Assembly (NCBI RefSeq): GCF_052115485.1
Contig: NZ_JBFRGU010000002.1
Coordinates: forward strand, 186,001-250,000
DNA from: Microvirga sp052115485
GTDB taxonomy: Bacteria; Pseudomonadota; Alphaproteobacteria; Rhizobiales; Beijerinckiaceae
Length of the DNA stretch: 64,000 nt
Direction: 5' to 3'
Both the position numbers and the translations under genes were made by a program. The notes under the pieces are model-generated. The model saw only the letters and a list, made by a program, of their open reading frames with translations. It did no database searches and was not told the origin of the DNA. Shown here piece after piece: positions 1 to 8,748 of this stretch. Positions within the stretch are counted from its first letter, which is position 1; each line of letters begins with the position of its first letter.

Positions 1-1
1 G

Positions 2-1249
2 GTGAACAACAATGTCGGTCCGTCGATCACCTCTATCGCTATAGCTGGCGGTGGTCACGCCGGCGAGAATGGAACGATCCTCGTCAGCGACACCGCAGGA
101 GCTGTCGATATCGGGATCGTGCAGGCGTCCGATCCCGATGCCGCTTCGGACGGGCGGCCTCTGTCCTACTCGCTCGCCAACACATACGATGGCCTGTTCG
201 GCATCGATGCCGCAGGCCACATCAAGATCGCGGATGCGAGCCAGCTACCGGTTGAAACGAACACGACGTACCAGTTAAGCGTTCGGGTCTCGGACGGCAG
301 CAGCGACGATGTGGCGACCCGAGACGTCACGGTCATCGTGACGGATGGGCCGATCAGCAACCCGAACCACGCCCCGACGGACATCGCCTTCACGGGTTCT
401 GCCGTGGAATATGCGGAACCGGGAAAGCTGATCGGTACGCTCAGTGCCGTGGACGACGGTGTTGGCGGGGGCATGCTGGAATACACCCTGCTCGACAATG
501 CCGGCGGCCGGATCAAGCTCGTCAACGGCAACCAAATTGTGGTCGATAACGGTTTCCTGTTCGATGCCGAACAGTCCCTCTCGCACAAGTTCAATGTGCG
601 GGTGAAGGATGCGGGTGGTGCCACCTATGTGAAGGAGCTCGCCTTCGGCGTCCTCGATTTGAACCCCGAGGTCACTTCCGGCACGACTGCCAATGATGTG
701 TTCCATGGCGGCGCGCTCAACGATGCGCTGTCGGGCAATGCCGGCAACGACCGTCTATTCGGCGGAGGGGGCAAGGATATACTCAAGGGCGAGGCGGGCA
801 ACGACACGATCGGAGGCGGCGCGGGTCTCGACAAGCTCTACGGCGCCAAGGGCTCAGCAAGCAGGGACGCCTTCGTGTTCGACACGAAGCTCACCAGCAA
901 GAGCGTAGCCAACAAGAACAAGGACACGATCTACGATTTCGGGCCGAAATACGATTCGATCTTCCTCGACGATGCGGCGTTCACCAACAAGACGATCGCC
1001 AAGTACCTCAAGGGGAAAGGTGCGGGGCTCGATACGCCTTACAAACTGAAGAGCGGGTACGTCCGCATCGGCGACATGGCGCTCGATAAGGACGACTTCG
1101 TCATCGTCAAGAAGATTAAGCCGAACGAGTACAAGCTGTACTGGGACGTGGACGGTTCTGGCGCGAAGGCGATGCTCGAGATCGGCACCGTGAAGCTGCA
1201 GAAGGGCGAGGGCACGGCCATCACCTCCAAAGACTTCTTCTTCATATGA
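2..1249 (+). CDS. Cadherin/RTX calcium-binding protein, 5'-truncated
   Basis: This is the C-terminal part of a secreted RTX protein; the reading frame is open from the window edge, so the GTG at base 2 is probably internal. Two cadherin-like domains lie at about residues 28-116 and 124-222 (with the DNAGG-type motif near 165), followed by nonapeptide glycine/aspartate RTX repeats at 226-282 (NAGNDRLFGGGG type) that should bind Ca2+. The last 120 residues match the tails of three paralogues in this window and end in DFFFI, an acidic residue followed by hydrophobic ones, as expected of an uncleaved type I secretion signal. A hairpin terminator follows. Family is clear; ligand or role (adhesion, matrix) is not. 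Confidence 0.85.
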   Translation: MNNNVGPSITSIAIAGGGHAGENGTILVSDTAGAVDIGIVQASDPDAASDGRPLSYSLANTYDGLFGIDAAGHIKIADASQLPVETNTTYQLSVRVSDGSSDDVATRDVTVIVTDGPISNPNHAPTDIAFTGSAVEYAEPGKLIGTLSAVDDGVGGGMLEYTLLDNAGGRIKLVNGNQIVVDNGFLFDAEQSLSHKFNVRVKDAGGATYVKELAFGVLDLNPEVTSGTTANDVFHGGALNDALSGNAGNDRLFGGGGKDILKGEAGNDTIGGGAGLDKLYGAKGSASRDAFVFDTKLTSKSVANKNKDTIYDFGPKYDSIFLDDAAFTNKTIAKYLKGKGAGLDTPYKLKSGYVRIGDMALDKDDFVIVKKIKPNEYKLYWDVDGSGAKAMLEIGTVKLQKGEGTAITSKDFFFI

Positions 1250-1257
1250 GCGAAAAA

Positions 1258-1286
1258 GGGGCGGTTCTCTCGGACCGCCCTTCTGT
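1258..1286 (+). terminator. Rho-independent terminator after RTX gene 1
   Basis: A 7-bp GGGCGGT/ACCGCCC stem with a short loop is followed by a T-containing tail, 9 bases after the stop codon. The T-tract is interrupted, so it is moderate in strength. Confidence 0.6.
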
Positions 1287-1411
1287 TGCGTGTCGCCTCT
1301 ACATCCGGTGTCTTCTCGCTATCGTAGGACGTCGAGCCGAATGCTGTGCATATGAACGACCCTCGGCAACAAGAGTAAATTCAGATTAACTACAATAGAC
1401 AGGCCGTTGTC

Positions 1412-4258
1412 ATGACCTCCAAAGCTGGCACAACCCACTCCGCTGTCACGAGCCCGGGTAACGACACCATCGTCATCACGGCCAGCGAGCTTGATTTCAG
1501 ACTCACACTGGATGGCGGCGAGGGCACGGATACGCTCCAGCTGAACGGGGGAGGCTACTTTGATCTGAGCATCCCTCCCACCTTCTCGTCGATCGAGATC
1601 GTCAGGGGGTCTGCCGCCGACGACCACATCTCGATCACCGACGATTATTGGTACACCAACCCATTGGACAGCATCCGCACCATCGAGGGCGGCGGCGGTA
1701 ACGACACTCTTTCCTTGCAGGGATTGGATATCGATTTCCGGGGCAAGACCATCACGGGATTCGCGGAGATCGAGCTGGCGGGTTTAGGGGGTATCGAGAT
1801 CGCGCTTGATGACAGGGATTTGGCGTTCCAGCTTACGGGCTATTGGAGCGGCTCTGATCATCTGATCTTCGAGGGTGGGACCTTCGATGAGGCCGAGCGG
1901 AAAGCCTTGTTCGACAAGGGCATCGACACGGTCACGGATGCGAGCGGCCTCACTTATTATGCTGCTCCCCCGGTGGTGTCGAATCTCGATGAAGAGATCA
2001 TCCTTACCGTCGGTCAGATCGGCCAGCCTGTCCGGCTTGATGTCGGCGCCGACGCGATCGTGACGGATGGCGACGATGCGACCATGACCAACTTATACAT
2101 TGTCCATGGCACGCTGACGAACGGAGAGGCCGTCTATATTGCCCAGACCGCGCAGGTTTTTTTGTCGGACGGCATGAATGTCGGCAGCAAGATCTTTGTG
2201 GGACCAGAAGATGACCGCGTCGAGATCGGCAGCATTACCCCGCATAACGAATACGGTTTCAATATCGCCTTCAACGGGAACGCTACCCACGCAAGGGTGG
2301 AAGAACTGCTCCACGCCTTGGAATACAGCAATGCATCGAACGATCCGTTGCTGATGATTCAGCGCAATATCCATATTTATCTCGGCGACAAAGGCGGCCG
2401 GACCTCCATGCCGTCCATTTCCATAGCCATCGCTCCCGACGGCGTGAAGGTGCTGACCTCAGGTGTCGATCACCCGGCGGGTACCGCCGGGGATGATATT
2501 TTCGCTGGGACTGGGATTACTTTGAGCGATGGGGACGTGATCCATGGCGGCGACGGGACGGACACTCTCATAGCATTGGACAATTTCGTTCCCGGTGCTC
2601 TTTTTGACCTTACCAAGCTTGCCGCATTCAGCGGCGTCGAAATCATCCGGCTGAGCGATTCGTCAGGTGAGGTGCTGCGCACGAACGCCCAGCGCCTGAA
2701 TGGGGTGATGACCATCGATGGCGGGGCGGGCAGTGACGATCGGCTGAAGCTCGTAGGATCGTCGTTCGACCTGACAGGGAAAACCATCACTGGCATCGAG
2801 AAGATCGAGCTGGCCGACCGAGCCGCCTCGATCACGGTCGACAGCAAGGAGGTGGCGGCTCTCGTCGATGCCGATCCTTACGGCACCGCTAGCCTGACGC
2901 TTGCGGGTGGCACCTTTACGAGAGCCGAGCGCAAGCTCCTCTTCGAAAACAACATCAAGACTGTTACCGATGCATCGGGCACCTACACCAACGAGGCCCC
3001 TCGGGTGAGCGGTCTCGACGGAGACAGAATCCTGGCTACCGTAGGGATGAAGGTCTTCGTCGATGCAGGCCGGAACACGACGCTCTCGGACGATTACGAA
3101 GCCCTTACCGCACTTGAAATCAGCGTCCGGGACGAGGCCTCAAGTGAGCAAGTTCTCGGAGATCGACTCGGGATCGACACATCGGGATCGATTTCGCTCT
3201 CTGACGGAATGAATGAAGGCAGCATCATTCTCATCGGCCAGAGAGAAATTGGCGCAATTTCTTTCTCCTCCGGGAGTTACCTCAGGATCAATTTCAGTGT
3301 CGCGACGACGGTCCCTCATGTGCAGGAGCTCGTTCGTGCCCTCACGTTCACCCATGACGGGCCTCCCGGAACGCCCCTGGGCCAGCGAGAGATCTCGTTG
3401 CTTCTCTGGGATACGGCCGGCAAGGCGACCAGTTCGACGGTTCATGTCAGCGAAAACCTAGCACCGTCGCAGCTCGATTTGTCCCAGAACAGCGTCGCCG
3501 AGATGGCGATGGCAGGAACGGTGGTAGGCTCATTCCAGGCAACGGATGCCAATCCAGGCGACAGCTTCACATATCGGCTGCTGGACGATGCAGGTGGCCG
3601 TTTTGCGCTTCGCGGCGAACAGCTCGTGGTCGCCGATGGCGCCAAGCTCGATTTCGAGCAGGCAGTTTCCCACAATGTAAAAGTGCGAGTCACAGACAAG
3701 GGCGGCTTGAATTTCGACAAGAGCCTCACGATCAATATCCGGAACGTGGAACCCGAATTGGCCTCCGGCACTGCGGGCGATGACCGTTTCGTGGGTGGAT
3801 CGAAGAACGATACTTTGGCGGGTGGCGCCGGCAACGACGCACTCTCGGGTGGCGCAGGAAACGACCGACTGTCGGGTGGATTGGGTAAGGACACTCTGAT
3901 CGGTGGAACCGGCAAGGATGTTTTCGTCTTCGACAGGGCGGTCTCCAGGAAGAACAACATCAATGTCGATACGATCGTCGACTTCAATGCCAAGGACGAT
4001 GCCTTCTGGCTCGACAACGCGGTCTATAAGGGGCTGGGCAACAAAGGCTCGATCAAGAAGCCCGTCAAGTTGTCGGAGGGCGCATTCTTCAAGGGCGAAG
4101 CTGCCCACGATGCGTCCGATCGCATCATCGTCAGTAAGAAGACCGGCAAGATCTATTACGATGCCGACGGCATCGGCTTACAGGCGAAGATCCACATCGC
4201 CACGGTCACCAAGGCGGCTGTAAAGGCGATGGGCCATGGCGACTTCTTTGTGATCTGA
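1412..4258 (+). CDS. Large cadherin/RTX calcium-binding protein
   Basis: A 948-residue protein without a signal peptide, as usual for type I secretion substrates. It has a mosaic build: a module (A) at about 29-183 and again at 360-525, marked by a GKTITG motif, an IELA motif and an AERK(A/L)LF...TVTDASG ending; a second module (B) at 184-345 and 528-680, marked by LSDGMN and a V(E/Q)EL(L/V)xAL helix; a cadherin-like domain at 683-780 (LLDDAGGRFAL, DFEQ); RTX repeats at 788-835 (GGAGNDALSGGAGNDRLSGG); and a C-terminal tail ending GDFFVI. The tail and cadherin domain are close to those of the other three RTX genes here. No strong Shine-Dalgarno precedes the ATG. It is probably an exported, Ca2+-folded surface or extracellular protein; its partner is unknown. 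Confidence 0.85.
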   Translation: MTSKAGTTHSAVTSPGNDTIVITASELDFRLTLDGGEGTDTLQLNGGGYFDLSIPPTFSSIEIVRGSAADDHISITDDYWYTNPLDSIRTIEGGGGNDTLSLQGLDIDFRGKTITGFAEIELAGLGGIEIALDDRDLAFQLTGYWSGSDHLIFEGGTFDEAERKALFDKGIDTVTDASGLTYYAAPPVVSNLDEEIILTVGQIGQPVRLDVGADAIVTDGDDATMTNLYIVHGTLTNGEAVYIAQTAQVFLSDGMNVGSKIFVGPEDDRVEIGSITPHNEYGFNIAFNGNATHARVEELLHALEYSNASNDPLLMIQRNIHIYLGDKGGRTSMPSISIAIAPDGVKVLTSGVDHPAGTAGDDIFAGTGITLSDGDVIHGGDGTDTLIALDNFVPGALFDLTKLAAFSGVEIIRLSDSSGEVLRTNAQRLNGVMTIDGGAGSDDRLKLVGSSFDLTGKTITGIEKIELADRAASITVDSKEVAALVDADPYGTASLTLAGGTFTRAERKLLFENNIKTVTDASGTYTNEAPRVSGLDGDRILATVGMKVFVDAGRNTTLSDDYEALTALEISVRDEASSEQVLGDRLGIDTSGSISLSDGMNEGSIILIGQREIGAISFSSGSYLRINFSVATTVPHVQELVRALTFTHDGPPGTPLGQREISLLLWDTAGKATSSTVHVSENLAPSQLDLSQNSVAEMAMAGTVVGSFQATDANPGDSFTYRLLDDAGGRFALRGEQLVVADGAKLDFEQAVSHNVKVRVTDKGGLNFDKSLTINIRNVEPELASGTAGDDRFVGGSKNDTLAGGAGNDALSGGAGNDRLSGGLGKDTLIGGTGKDVFVFDRAVSRKNNINVDTIVDFNAKDDAFWLDNAVYKGLGNKGSIKKPVKLSEGAFFKGEAAHDASDRIIVSKKTGKIYYDADGIGLQAKIHIATVTKAAVKAMGHGDFFVI

Positions 4259-4330
4259 TCTCGCTAAAAGACGGCTCGAAGAAGCGACCTTTGCAAAATT
4301 TGAGCTGCATCAGAGCCGAGAGGTCTGCCG

Positions 4331-5566
4331 TCAGCAGTACCGCGAAAGTTTGATGATCCGACATTCGTCCCCGGCCTTGGCGGCCTCGGCGTGAGGCGGA
4401 CGGATCAAAAGCGCCTCCGATGTGGCGAGCAGGCGGAGCATCGAGGAATCCTGAACCGGGTGAGGGCGCACCACAGGACGATGCGCCTCCCAACTGACAC
4501 GCTCGGTGGCGAGGCTCGCGCGCATGTAATCCTGGCGCATCGCATTCGGCGGCAGGTCCTCGCCGAGGATCGCGGGCTCGGTCGGATCGTCGCCCGCCGC
4601 AGGGTCTCCGCTGAGCGCGCGGATGGCGGGAACAAGGAAAAGAATGGCGCAGACGAAAGACGAGACGGGGTTCCCCGGCAATCCCAGCACCGTCGTGCCC
4701 TGAAACGAGCCATGCATCAGCGGTTTGCCCGGCCGCAGGGCCACCTGCCAGAAATCGAGTTCCATACCGTGCGCGGTCAGCGCCTTTTGCACGAGATCAT
4801 GATCGCCGACCGATGCGCCGCCGAGCGTCACGAGGATATCGGCCTCGGCGTCGCGTGCGGCGCGCAGGCGCTCATTGAGATCGTCGAGATTGTCGCGGGC
4901 AATGCCGAGATCGATAGGCTCACCGCCTGCCTTGGCGACCATGGCGGCTATCGCGGGCAGGCTTGAGGCTGCGATCTGATCCGGCCCCATGGGATCGCCC
5001 GGCCGCACCAATTCGTCACCCGTCGCGAGAATGGCGACGCGTGGCCTCTCATACACGAGAAGCGAGCCATGCCCCATGGCTGCCGCGAGCGAGATGTGGC
5101 GCGCGTCGAGGCGCTGTCCGGCTTTCAGCAACACATCGCCGCTGCGAAAATCGAGACCGGCGGGCCTGATATGACGGGACGCCTTTGCGGCCTCCTTGAC
5201 GGTCACCTGATCGCAGTCCCGCGTTGTGTCCTCTTGCAGGACGACAGCGTCCGCGCCTTCCGGCAAAGGAGCGCCGGTGAAGATACGGACCGCTTTGCCG
5301 GGGCCGACTTTCCCCCCGAACCGCGCTCCGGCGACGCTGGCGCCGATGACGTGCAAGGTGGCAGGGATAGTCGCGGTGTCAGTGCTTCGAACGGCATAGC
5401 CGTCCATGGCGGAGGCGGGGAAGGGCGGTTGGTCGCGCGTGGCTCCCACATCCTCGCCAAGGGTACGCCCGGCGCAGTCCCCAAGCGCGACGCGCTCTAT
5501 CTCCACCGGTTTCGCGATCCCGGCCAAAACACGTTTCAGGGCATCCTCGACGGAAATGAGACTCAT
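4331..5566 (-). CDS. moeA: Molybdopterin molybdenumtransferase MoeA
   Basis: MoeA inserts molybdate into adenylylated molybdopterin to finish the molybdenum cofactor in the cytoplasm. The 411-residue length is normal. Visible family features include the N-terminal AMDGYAVRS segment, an ATGDELV motif in the MoCF/MogA-like domain (about 185), the TLGGASVGDHD motif and LPGNPVSS near residue 310. It is the last gene of the ppiD-trpEGDC-moaC-moeA run, 24 bases after moaC, and faces the RTX gene convergently. Confidence 0.95.
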   Translation of the reverse strand: MSLISVEDALKRVLAGIAKPVEIERVALGDCAGRTLGEDVGATRDQPPFPASAMDGYAVRSTDTATIPATLHVIGASVAGARFGGKVGPGKAVRIFTGAPLPEGADAVVLQEDTTRDCDQVTVKEAAKASRHIRPAGLDFRSGDVLLKAGQRLDARHISLAAAMGHGSLLVYERPRVAILATGDELVRPGDPMGPDQIAASSLPAIAAMVAKAGGEPIDLGIARDNLDDLNERLRAARDAEADILVTLGGASVGDHDLVQKALTAHGMELDFWQVALRPGKPLMHGSFQGTTVLGLPGNPVSSFVCAILFLVPAIRALSGDPAAGDDPTEPAILGEDLPPNAMRQDYMRASLATERVSWEAHRPVVRPHPVQDSSMLRLLATSEALLIRPPHAEAAKAGDECRIIKLSRYC

Positions 5567-5590
5567 ACTCTCGCCCTCATGTGTTCTTCG

Positions 5591-6067
5591 TTACGGTGCC
5601 TCGTAGAGCCCGGAGCGTCCGCCGCTCTTCATGCGCAGGCGAATGCCCTCGATTCTCATGTCGCGGTCGGCGGCTTTCACCATGTCATAGATCGTGAGGC
5701 AGGCGACGGAGACAGCGGTGAGCGCTTCCATCTCGACGCCCGTCTGGCCCGATACTTTCACTTCCGCGGTCACGCGAATGCCGGGAAGCGCCTCGTCGAT
5801 GCTGCAATCGACCGAGACCTTGGAAATGAGAAGCGGATGGCAGAGCGGGATCAGCTCGTGCGTGCGCTTCGACGCCATGATGCCCGCAAGGCGGGCGGTG
5901 CCGAGCACGTCGCCCTTCTTGGCATCGCCCTGGCGGATGAGAGCGACCGTTTCCGGCAGCATCACCACGCGGCCTTCCGCGATGGCGGTGCGCGTGGTCA
6001 TGCTCTTCTCCGAGACGTCGACCATGTTGGCCGCGCCGGTGGGATCGAGATGCGTGAGCGTGCTCAT
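5591..6067 (-). CDS. moaC: Cyclic pyranopterin monophosphate synthase MoaC
   Basis: MoaC converts the MoaA product (3',8-cyclo-7,8-dihydro-GTP) to cyclic pyranopterin monophosphate, the first dedicated pterin of Moco synthesis. At 158 residues it is full length. The LIPLCHPLLI and GVEMEALTAVS motifs, which build the active site of the hexamer, are present, as is the DMVKAADR segment. Its ATG overlaps the trpC stop by four bases (ATGA), so trpC and moaC are translationally coupled. Confidence 0.96.
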   Translation of the reverse strand: MSTLTHLDPTGAANMVDVSEKSMTTRTAIAEGRVVMLPETVALIRQGDAKKGDVLGTARLAGIMASKRTHELIPLCHPLLISKVSVDCSIDEALPGIRVTAEVKVSGQTGVEMEALTAVSVACLTIYDMVKAADRDMRIEGIRLRMKSGGRSGLYEAP

Positions 6068-6864
6068 GCGGCTTCGCCGAAGAGCAGACGGTGTGTCGCC
6101 GCGCTCACATCGGATTGGCGCATCAGGCTCTCGCCCACAAGGAAGGTGCCGATACCGACCTTCGAAAGGCGCTTGATGTCGTCGAGGGTGAAGATGCCGC
6201 TTTCGCCCACGACGATGCGATCCGATGGGATCAGCGGCGCAAGCGCCTCGCTGGTCGCCAGCGTCACGTCGAAGGTGCGCAGGTTGCGGTTGTTGATGCC
6301 GACGAGTTTCGTGTTCAGCGGCAGGGCGCGCTCAAGCTCAGCGCGGTCGTGCACTTCTACCAGTACGTCCATGCCGAGGGAGTGGGCTGTGTCGATCAAT
6401 TCGCGCGCTTCCTCGTCGCTCACGCTCGCCATGATTACGAGAATGCAATCCGCGCCCCAGGCGCGGGCCTCATAGACCTGATAGGGCTCGAACAGGAAGT
6501 CCTTGCGCAAAGCGGGAAGGCCCGAGGCTTCGCGCGCAAGGCCGAGATATTCCGGCTTGCCCTGGAATGAGGGTTCGTCGGTGAGAACCGAAAGACAGGT
6601 CGCGCCGCCATCGGCGTAAGCCTTGCCGAGAAGCGCCGGATCGAAATCCGCACGGATGAGGCCCTTCGACGGGCTCGCCTTTTTCACTTCCGCGATGAGG
6701 GCGGGGCGGCCTTGAGAAAGATGCCGCTCGATGGCCTTCGCGAAGCCGCGCGGCGCGGAAGCGGCCTTCGCGCGTCGTTCGATCTCGGACTGCGGCACGG
6801 CCGCTTTCGCCGCCGCGATTTCCTGGCGCTTATAGGCTTCGATGCGGGCGAGAACGTCGCTCAT
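6064..6864 (-). CDS. trpC: Indole-3-glycerol-phosphate synthase TrpC
   Basis: TrpC closes the indole ring: it turns 1-(2-carboxyphenylamino)-1-deoxyribulose 5-phosphate into indole-3-glycerol phosphate with loss of CO2 and water. The 266-residue TIM barrel shows the EVKKASPSKG lysine motif (about residue 60), RKDFLF, VEVHDRAEL, GINNRNL and VGESGI. It is a single-domain enzyme without fused TrpF. It starts 36 bases after trpD and overlaps moaC. Confidence 0.97.
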   Translation of the reverse strand: MSDVLARIEAYKRQEIAAAKAAVPQSEIERRAKAASAPRGFAKAIERHLSQGRPALIAEVKKASPSKGLIRADFDPALLGKAYADGGATCLSVLTDEPSFQGKPEYLGLAREASGLPALRKDFLFEPYQVYEARAWGADCILVIMASVSDEEARELIDTAHSLGMDVLVEVHDRAELERALPLNTKLVGINNRNLRTFDVTLATSEALAPLIPSDRIVVGESGIFTLDDIKRLSKVGIGTFLVGESLMRQSDVSAATHRLLFGEAA

Positions 6865-6900
6865 CTCAAGGACTCGTTTGGTTTGGAGCGGGATCCGCTC

Positions 6901-7914
6901 TCAAGCATTCGACGCGCGGACGAGACGGTCAAGGGCCACCTTCGCCGCGCCGCTGTCAAGAGCGCGCGAGGCGCGATCGATGCCATCGCGCAGGTTCGCC
7001 GCTTCACCCGCGACAACGAGCGAGGCGGCTGCATTGAGAACGCTCACATCGCGGTAAGCGTTGCGCGCGCCTTCCAGAACGCCGCGAAGATGCGCGGCGT
7101 TGTGCTCCGGATCTCCCCCCTTCAGGTCTTCGAGCTTGGCCACCGGCAAACCGACTTCCTCGGGCGTGACCGTGAAGCGGCGGATGATGCCGCCTTCAAG
7201 CGCGGCCACATAGGTCGGGCCGGTGGTGGTCATTTCGTCGAGGCCGTCCGAGCCGTGGACAGCCCAGACATTCGTTGCGCCAAGTTCCTTCAGAACTTGA
7301 GTCAACGGCTCCAGCCAAACCTCTGAAAACACACCGAGAAGCTGCTTCTTCACGCCTGCCGGATTGGCCAGCGGGCCGAGGAAGTTGAACAAGGTGCGGG
7401 TGCCGAGTTCGACGCGCACAGGGGCCACATGGCGCATCGCCGCATGGTGCGTCTGCGCAAACATGAAGCACAGGCCCGCCTCGTCGAGGCAGCGCTTGAG
7501 GCCAGCTGGATCGAGGCCGAGCTTGACGCCGAGGGCGTTGAGCACGTCCGCCGTGCCGGATTTGGACGAAGCCGCGCGGTTGCCGTGCTTGGCCACCGGT
7601 ACGCCGCACCCGGCCACGATAATGGAGGCCAGCGTCGAGATGTTGTAGCTGCCGGAATGGTCGCCGCCCGTACCGACGATATCCATCGCGTTCGCGGGCG
7701 CCTCGACCTTGAGCATCCGCGCGCGCATGGCCGCAACCGCGCCGACGATTTCATCCAGCGCTTCGCCACGCACGCGCAAGGCCATGAGGAATGCGCCAGC
7801 CTGGGCGAGGGTGACTTCGCCGGAGAGAAGATCGTCGAAAGCCGCGCGGGATTCGTCACGCGATAATGACGCGCCGGTAGCGACCTTGGCGAGATAAGGC
7901 TTGAAGGATTCCAT
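6901..7914 (-). CDS. trpD: Anthranilate phosphoribosyltransferase TrpD
   Basis: TrpD transfers phosphoribose from PRPP to anthranilate in the second step of tryptophan synthesis. The 337-residue protein has the PRPP-binding GTGGDHSGSYNIST motif at about 80, KHGNRAASSKSG, and the GPLANPAGVKKQ and HGSDGLDE segments of the family. It begins five bases after the trpG stop, so the two are co-translated. Confidence 0.97.
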   Translation of the reverse strand: MESFKPYLAKVATGASLSRDESRAAFDDLLSGEVTLAQAGAFLMALRVRGEALDEIVGAVAAMRARMLKVEAPANAMDIVGTGGDHSGSYNISTLASIIVAGCGVPVAKHGNRAASSKSGTADVLNALGVKLGLDPAGLKRCLDEAGLCFMFAQTHHAAMRHVAPVRVELGTRTLFNFLGPLANPAGVKKQLLGVFSEVWLEPLTQVLKELGATNVWAVHGSDGLDEMTTTGPTYVAALEGGIIRRFTVTPEEVGLPVAKLEDLKGGDPEHNAAHLRGVLEGARNAYRDVSVLNAAASLVVAGEAANLRDGIDRASRALDSGAAKVALDRLVRASNA

Positions 7915-7919
7915 TGTGC

Positions 7920-8525
7920 TCAGTGCTTGTTGCCGCGCTTCGCGTTCCAGGCGGCCGCGAGGTCGAAGAAATTGCGCATGATGGTGTCCCCATGCTCCGA
8001 GAGGATGCTTTCGGGGTGGAATTGGACGCCATGGATCGGCAGCGAGCGGTGCGACATGGCCATGACGAGACCATCATCCGATTCCGCCGTAATAGTGAGA
8101 TCGCTCTGGCTGCTGTCGCGCTCGACGATGAGTGAGTGATAGCGCGTGGCGTGGAACGGGCGGTTGATGCCGCGAAAGACCGTCTCACCGCGATGGGAGA
8201 TTTCCGAGACCTTGCCGTGCATCGGCAGCGGCGCGCGGGTGACATGCCCGCCGAAAACCTGTCCGATGGTCTGCAGGCCAAGGCATACGCCGAAGGTCGG
8301 AATCTCGTGGCTCACCCGCCGCACGAGTTCAAGGCAGATGCCCGCCTCGTTCGGGGTGCAGGGGCCGGGCGACAGCACGATCGCGTCGGGATTGGACGCG
8401 ATCACCTCGTCCACCGTAATGGCGTCGTTTCGCACCACGTCCATGGACGTGGCGAGAGGCGCGATCAGATGGACCAGATTCCAGGTGAAACTGTCGTAAT
8501 TATCGATAACGAGAACGCGGGTCAT
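7920..8525 (-). CDS. trpG: Anthranilate synthase glutamine amidotransferase TrpG
   Basis: TrpG supplies ammonia from glutamine to TrpE. The start chosen at 8525 (MTRVLVIDNYDSF) gives 201 residues, the family norm; a longer in-frame extension upstream translates a dispersed palindromic repeat and is rejected. The class I amidotransferase triad is visible: Cys in FGVCLGLQ, and His/Glu in FHPES. TrpE and TrpG are separate genes here, unlike the fused TrpE(G) of many Rhizobiaceae. A homologous PabA role can also be shared by this subunit. Confidence 0.95.
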   Translation of the reverse strand: MTRVLVIDNYDSFTWNLVHLIAPLATSMDVVRNDAITVDEVIASNPDAIVLSPGPCTPNEAGICLELVRRVSHEIPTFGVCLGLQTIGQVFGGHVTRAPLPMHGKVSEISHRGETVFRGINRPFHATRYHSLIVERDSSQSDLTITAESDDGLVMAMSHRSLPIHGVQFHPESILSEHGDTIMRNFFDLAAAWNAKRGNKH

Positions 8526-8602
8526 GACACGGGCACGTTTGCCGACCGGCGGCACAAGGTCAAGCGATTCATTGTCGTGGATGCCTGACGACCTCGCTCC
8601 CG

Positions 8603-8710
8603 CCTCATCCTGAGGAGCAGCCGTCAGGCTGCGTCTCGAAGGAGGGTCCAGCGTGCTCTGGAGACGCCTCGCCCTTCGAGACGGCCTGGCGGCCTCCTCA
8701 GGGTGAGGCT
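8603..8710. repeat. Dispersed palindromic repeat, family A copy 1
   Basis: About 105 bp between trpE and trpG, bounded by complementary ends (CCTCATCCTGAGGAG ... CTCCTCAGGGTGAGG) with an inner inverted pair around TCTCGAAGGAGGGTCCAG and CTGGAGACGCCTCGCCC. A second copy is at 18166-18269. It can fold into a long hairpin in RNA and splits the trp operon transcript. Confidence 0.85.
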
Positions 8711-8748
8711 GCGTTGTGCGTGCTTCCACCGTGAATGACGCCGAGGCC

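Noticed and set aside
2..4. GTG at base 2 as the true start of the first RTX gene
   Set aside because: The frame is open to the window edge, no ribosome site can be seen, and paralogues are far longer; it is most likely internal.
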